From Streptosporangium minutum (GTDB lineage: Bacteria > Actinomycetota > Actinomycetes > Streptosporangiales > Streptosporangiaceae): a stretch of 64,000 nucleotides of DNA. The DNA lies in assembly GCF_002149035.1 (NCBI RefSeq), contig NZ_NGFP01000004.1, forward strand, positions 1-64,000. The letters run 5' to 3'. Both the position numbers and the translations under genes were made by a program. The stretch's first letter is position 1. Each line of letters opens with the position of its first letter. The notes under the pieces are model-generated. The model was given only the letters and a program-made list of their open reading frames with translations, searched no databases and was not told the origin of the DNA. This document shows, piece after piece, positions 60,648 to 64,000 of this stretch.

Positions 60648-61289
60648 TCACCGGCCGCGCCGCCGGGAAAACCACCAGCCCGCGGAGGCGAGACCGAGCG
60701 CCCCCACGACCGCGCCCGCATAGATCCAGAGCGAGACCGCTCCGTCCTGCGACGCGTGAGGTGGAGAAGGAGCAGCGGTCGCCGCCGGACGAGTGGCTGT
60801 GCCGAGGACGGCGAGCAGTCCGGAGGTGAGGGTGGACACGTCGGGGATCGCGTCCTTCGGCCGCAGAGGCCCCTCGCCCGGACGGACCGCCCGGTTTCCG
60901 CTGCAGAGCGTGGTGTGCAGGGGCACACCCGGATCGGTCTCGAACATGCCGGTCTGCCCGGTGGAGGCGAACACCAGATAACGAGCCCCGATGTCGAAGC
61001 CGTACCCGCAGGAGGCGCCGTCGGAGTTGGTGGCCACCTGGAAGGCGGCGTCCGCCCTCCCCTTGTAGACCTGGTCGGCGTGGAAGGTGTAGACGATCGG
61101 CGGCCGGGGGCCGAGGGGGTCGCCCTCGACCTGGCGGACGGCCGTCACCGTCCCGGTGAAGACGGCGGCCGACTGTTCCATCTGGGCCTTCGGCTCGAAC
61201 GGGACGCAGGAGCAGGCGCACGCCGTACCCGGAGCGATCGCGAAGGTGGCGGCGACAAGCAGGAGAACGGCCAGAACCCGGTGTCTCAT
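60648..61289 (-). CDS. Secreted/anchored protein with CxCxxxP start (TIMP-like fold)
   Basis: A 213-aa protein with signal peptide (MRHRVLAVLLLVAATFAIAP, cleavage before ACACSCVP), an N-terminal C-x-C motif and further Cys in the pattern of TIMP/netrin-like domains (SCGYGFDIGARYLVFA, LCSGNRAV), then a linker, a C-terminal helix (SLWIYAGAVVGALGLASAGW) and basic anchor. Actinobacterial proteins of this kind are surface-exposed with unknown role. The start is ATG at 61289. Confidence 0.75.
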   Translation of the reverse strand: MRHRVLAVLLLVAATFAIAPGTACACSCVPFEPKAQMEQSAAVFTGTVTAVRQVEGDPLGPRPPIVYTFHADQVYKGRADAAFQVATNSDGASCGYGFDIGARYLVFASTGQTGMFETDPGVPLHTTLCSGNRAVRPGEGPLRPKDAIPDVSTLTSGLLAVLGTATRPAATAAPSPPHASQDGAVSLWIYAGAVVGALGLASAGWWFSRRRGR

Positions 61290-61432
61290 GCCTCCATCAC
61301 GTATCGCCTCGGACAACGGTTCGATGGCGGATGACGGAGAGCGGGGTCGCGGCATGAACGACGAACCAGCAGCCCTGCTCTTGGTCACGTCCGCGCTGTT
61401 GTGCACGGCCGTCGCTTCCTTCTCCTTCGATC

Positions 61433-62194
61433 ATGGTTTCGCAACCTGAAGGATCACGCGACGGCCGTCCTCGTTTCACGGCGCCATGCCTACTGGCTGG
61501 GGAAACTCGTACAACCTCCGCGGACGTAACCGGCCTGCTGCGTGGCGGGGCGGTCGCCTGGGTCTCGGTGGAGGTCCCCGAGAACATCACCACTCCTGAG
61601 GGTGTGGAGTTCCGGCCCCACCTGTTCGGCGCGACCTCGTTCGACGGCTCGCTCGCCACAACGTTCAAACGGGCCGTCACCAACGTCGTCTGTGACAACA
61701 CGATGGCGGCCGGCCTGGCCGAGCGCGGCCAGCAAGTCAAGATCAAGCACTCGAAGTATTCGAAGCTACGGCTTGACGAGGCACGCGACGCGCTCAGCAT
61801 CGTCTACGCGGTGGCCGACGACTTCGCCCAGCAGGTCAAGCGGCTGTGCGAGACCACTGTCACCGACCGCCAGTGGGCCGCCTTCCTCGACGAGCTCGTG
61901 CCCATGCCCATAGACCGGGGCCGCTCCTGGACCCTCGCCGAGACCAAGCGGGAGTCCCTGAACCGGCTCTGGCGCCACGACGACCGGGTGGCGCCCTGGT
62001 CCGGCTCCGGCTGGGGCGTGCTCCAGGCCGTCAACACCCACACCCACCACGAGCAGACCGTCCGCGGTGCCTGCCGGGCCGAGCGCAACCTCCTACGAGC
62101 CGTGACCGGCGGCGGCGTCGACGACCTCGACCGCGAGACCCTCCACACCCTGGAGAAGGTCCTCGGCCGTCCTGTCCTGGCCTTCGTTGCGTGA
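61433..62194 (+). pseudogene. DUF932-domain protein, N-terminal third missing
   Basis: From about residue 38 the frame gives the DUF932 core typical of plasmid and phage-like elements: AWVSVEVPENITTPEGVEFR, TSFDGSLATTFKRAVTNVVCDNTMAA, IKIKHSKYSKL, WGVLQAVNTHTHHE. Intact proteins are about 370-400 aa and begin about 140 residues earlier. The first 38 residues here are unrelated, and no ribosome binding site is seen. The 5' part was lost by recombination, next to the IS3 remnant. Confidence 0.75.
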
Positions 62195-62196
62195 TT

Positions 62197-62241
62197 CCGT
62201 GTCGTGTGGCTCCTGCAGGACGCGGGAGCCACACGACACGG
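62197..62241 (+). terminator. Terminator after the DUF932 remnant
   Basis: A perfect 17-bp stem (62197-62213 with 62225-62241, arm CCGTGTCGTGTGGCTCC) with an 11-nt loop begins 2 bp after the DUF932 stop. Confidence 0.8.
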
Positions 62242-62410
62242 GACGTGGTCGCGATCCGTTGGGTGAAGTTGGCCGTCATCACATGCCGACTTACTGAAAG
62301 CGACGGAGAGCACTGGAAAGGAAGGCGGCAAGGCCGCAGAAATACGGGTGTACCTGCTAAGCAGCAGCTGAAACTAGAGCTGTCCAGGCAGCCTGAACCA
62401 GGAGGGCCCG

Positions 62411-62926
62411 ATGGCACGACGCAAGGCGAACGAGGAGCTAAGCGCAGTCGAGTCGCTCAACATCGCTCTACAGACGATCACTATCTTTCACGGCTACGTC
62501 CAACAGGCCGATACCAAGCTGGCCACTACGGCCACCGTCCATCTCGGATTTACTGCGGTGGCCGCGACACAAGTCGGCAGCCTGGGCAACGCTTGGACGA
62601 ACGGTCTGCCAATGGCGGCTGCCGCGGTCATCATCGTTCTGCTGTTCACAGCAGGATTTCTCCTCGCAGGACACCACCTCATCGCCGCGCTGCGTCCTCG
62701 CCTCGCCGGCCCGGCCGGACCCAACAGGTTCGGTCTAGTGCGGACAGGCGAGGTGCCATCACAGGCTGACCCGGCGAAACAGCAGCGCGAAGCATGGGCT
62801 CTAATATCCACTCTCGCTGACATTGCGCTTCACAAGCACAACCGGATCCGACGCAGCCTGCCTTGGATGATTCTGATGCCTATCTCCACCATGGTGTGGC
62901 TGGCGCTGGCGACGCTGACCGGCTGA
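62411..62926 (+). CDS. Pycsar-type effector-like membrane protein (PycTM-like)
   Basis: A 171-aa membrane protein. After an N-terminal helix comes QQADTKLATT (ADTK at 33-36), at the start of the first membrane helix, then a second helix (AAAVIIVLLFTAGFLLAG), a soluble segment LRPRLAGPAGPNRFG, and a final ADIALHKHNRIRRSL plus C-terminal helix. This order, with ADxKA-like motif, PRL...FG and LAxIxxxKxxRLR-like motifs, is the layout of PycTM effectors of the Pycsar anti-phage system (cyclic-pyrimidine-activated membrane disruption). I rate it as a probable relative by motif only. No cyclase gene is in the window. The start is ATG at 62411 with AGGAGGG 6 nt upstream. Confidence 0.6.
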   Translation: MARRKANEELSAVESLNIALQTITIFHGYVQQADTKLATTATVHLGFTAVAATQVGSLGNAWTNGLPMAAAAVIIVLLFTAGFLLAGHHLIAALRPRLAGPAGPNRFGLVRTGEVPSQADPAKQQREAWALISTLADIALHKHNRIRRSLPWMILMPISTMVWLALATLTG

Positions 62927-62974
62927 CAACAGTGAAACGGAGTAGCGGCCACGCGCAACCCGTTCCGTTCCAGG

Positions 62975-63748
62975 TCAGGAGATTTCGTCGAGAGGAGCGA
63001 ACATGGAGTCGGGATCGGCCGGCGGTAGCGGGACTCCGAGCCGCTCGAAAGCCTGGCGCAATGCGTTGTCGCTGGCGAGCACAAGATCATATATACCTGC
63101 CGTCCGCTGGGCTGCCACGATCTCTGCGACGAGCTTGAGGAGCTCTCCAGCTTCCTCTTTGCGGGCGTCAAGCATCTGCTCGAAGATGCCGGCCGCGTTC
63201 TCGGGATCCTCGGTGAGCCGTACGGCGTAGCGCGCGAACGAGCTGCCGGTGGCTTCGGACAGGAGACCTTCCCAGACCGCACTGGAGTCCCGAAGCTTTT
63301 CGACACGCAGCTTCGTGGCCTCAGCACGCGCCTCGATCTCGTACATGTTGAGCAGATGGGCACGCCTGATCTCCTTCACCTCCTCAGGCAGCCCGATTTC
63401 AGCTCTCGCACCCCATCGACAGATGATCGCAGGGTCGGTATGCGTCACTCCCGCGAGGCAGCGGTCGAGGGCTTCGTTGACCGCTGCCTCGGCAGTGTCC
63501 GGTTCAAATATGGAGTGCCTCCGTGTCGTAGCGCGGACCGTCTGCCGCACGAGGTCACTGACGCGGTCTGTTTCCTCCCGCTCGGGTACCCATTGGCTGC
63601 GCCTGTCGCTCGGCAGCCGGGACAGACGGACTGCCACGGTGAAGTCGAACGCCTCCCCGAGGGCGGGTGAGGTGAAGGCTGGGATGTCGCTTTCCTCCGG
63701 CAAGGAGGGTGCGGGGGCGGTGTTGAAGCGCTGTATGAGGAACGTCAT
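62975..63748 (-). CDS. Hypothetical protein, helical, unknown
   Basis: A 257-aa soluble protein, Glu/Arg/Ala-rich, with long helices (EEVKEIRRAHLLNMYEIEAR, AEATKLRVEKLRDSSAVWEG, EQMLDARKEEAGELLKLVAE) that may form a coiled coil. The N-terminus (FDFTVAVRLSRLPSD) could be a strand-rich segment. No family is recognised. ATG 63748 lies 3 bp after the stop of the 63752 gene, so the two form an operon entering from the right edge. Confidence 0.7.
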   Translation of the reverse strand: MTFLIQRFNTAPAPSLPEESDIPAFTSPALGEAFDFTVAVRLSRLPSDRRSQWVPEREETDRVSDLVRQTVRATTRRHSIFEPDTAEAAVNEALDRCLAGVTHTDPAIICRWGARAEIGLPEEVKEIRRAHLLNMYEIEARAEATKLRVEKLRDSSAVWEGLLSEATGSSFARYAVRLTEDPENAAGIFEQMLDARKEEAGELLKLVAEIVAAQRTAGIYDLVLASDNALRQAFERLGVPLPPADPDSMFAPLDEIS

Positions 63749-63751
63749 CGG

Positions 63752-63991
63752 TCAGCCGTCCTTCAGGATGCGGATCAGGTAGTGGAAGAGCGGGGTGGAC
63801 ACGACACGCTTCTGCCGCCATACCAGGAGGTAGAGCTGGTAAGTCCGGCGTTGCTGAAGGCTGCCCGTGCCAGCGGTGCTGAAGACGCCTTCCAACACCG
63901 GCCGTAGTGACGGGCGTCTGTCCCACTCCTTCATCCAGTCGGCGAACAGCTGCCACAGCTGGCTGGCCAGGCTGGATTTCCGCCCCGCCAT
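63752..63991 (-). CDS. Hypothetical protein, possibly cut by the window edge
   Basis: At least 79 aa, with ATG at 63991 (MAGRKSSLASQLWQLFADWM). Its frame continues upstream (TDEMAGRK) to the window edge, so the true start may lie outside. It is rich in Trp, Leu, Arg and Tyr (RRTYQLYLLVWRQKRVVSTP). No family is recognised. It precedes the 257-aa gene by 3 bp and shares its direction. Confidence 0.55.
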   Translation of the reverse strand: MAGRKSSLASQLWQLFADWMKEWDRRPSLRPVLEGVFSTAGTGSLQQRRTYQLYLLVWRQKRVVSTPLFHYLIRILKDG

Positions 63992-64000
63992 CTCATCGGT

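Overview
The window is high-GC actinobacterial DNA. The order pabA/trpG-like gene, class E sortase, crgA, rhomboid protease, cyclophilin (positions 327-3762), together with a DLW-39 small protein, a geosmin synthase and many GTG starts, fits a filamentous, sporulating actinomycete. My best guess is the Streptosporangiaceae, by inference only. The left edge lies in the conserved block that in actinomycetes sits near the origin and the pknB/gyrA neighbourhood; gyrA itself is not in the window.

Layout. 0-4.6 kb: conserved cell-envelope and division genes. 4.7-13 kb: a small membrane protein, a secreted protein divergent from an OmpR-type two-component system, a tandem-GNAT gene, a PadR regulator with a perfect operator, and a SigE-family ECF sigma factor coupled to a membrane-anchored propeller protein. 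13-25.6 kb: a MacB-like ABC exporter, a sigma factor/CU044_5270 locus ruined by a deletion, a flavin oxidoreductase divergent from an XRE regulator that shares a DNA motif with a nearby SnoaL-like gene, a DUF72 gene, and a NarL-type two-component system next to an ABC exporter. 25.6-34.7 kb: accessory DNA. It holds two DUF6247/toxin-like modules (one decayed, one inside a broken integrase), a ClpP pair with one subunit lacking the catalytic serine beside a ClgR-like regulator, a second NarL-type system, and, next to tRNA-Ala(TGC), a 43-bp att duplication enclosing a HEPN/MNT toxin-antitoxin pair and integrase tails.

35-51 kb: a secreted nuclease with a frameshift, geosmin synthase, a phosphonatase-like HAD hydrolase, DLW-39, VOC, GNAT and NUDIX genes, a STAS antagonist plus an RsbW-like kinase, a polysaccharide deacetylase lipoprotein, an MFS exporter with an unusual leader, a MetX-like hydrolase, and a DUF6153-DUF305-DUF4396 cluster with a CsoR-like operator. 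51.3-58.5 kb: a tightly coupled five-gene minus-strand operon, SWIM protein, 466-aa unknown, VWA protein, MoxR AAA+ ATPase and DUF5682 protein. This is the most coherent poorly characterised system here. 58.6-64 kb: membrane and secreted proteins, an IS3-family remnant, a truncated DUF932 gene, a protein resembling the Pycsar TM effector (PycTM), and two unrecognised genes running off the right edge.

A recurring feature is that many intergenic gaps carry their own unrelated short tandem repeat (units of 7, 9, 13, 17, 19, 21, 24, 32, 33 or 40 bp). Several genes are visibly broken (sigma/CU044, integrases, one toxin, the nuclease, DUF932, IS3), which marks 16-35 kb and 60-62 kb as zones of recent rearrangement.
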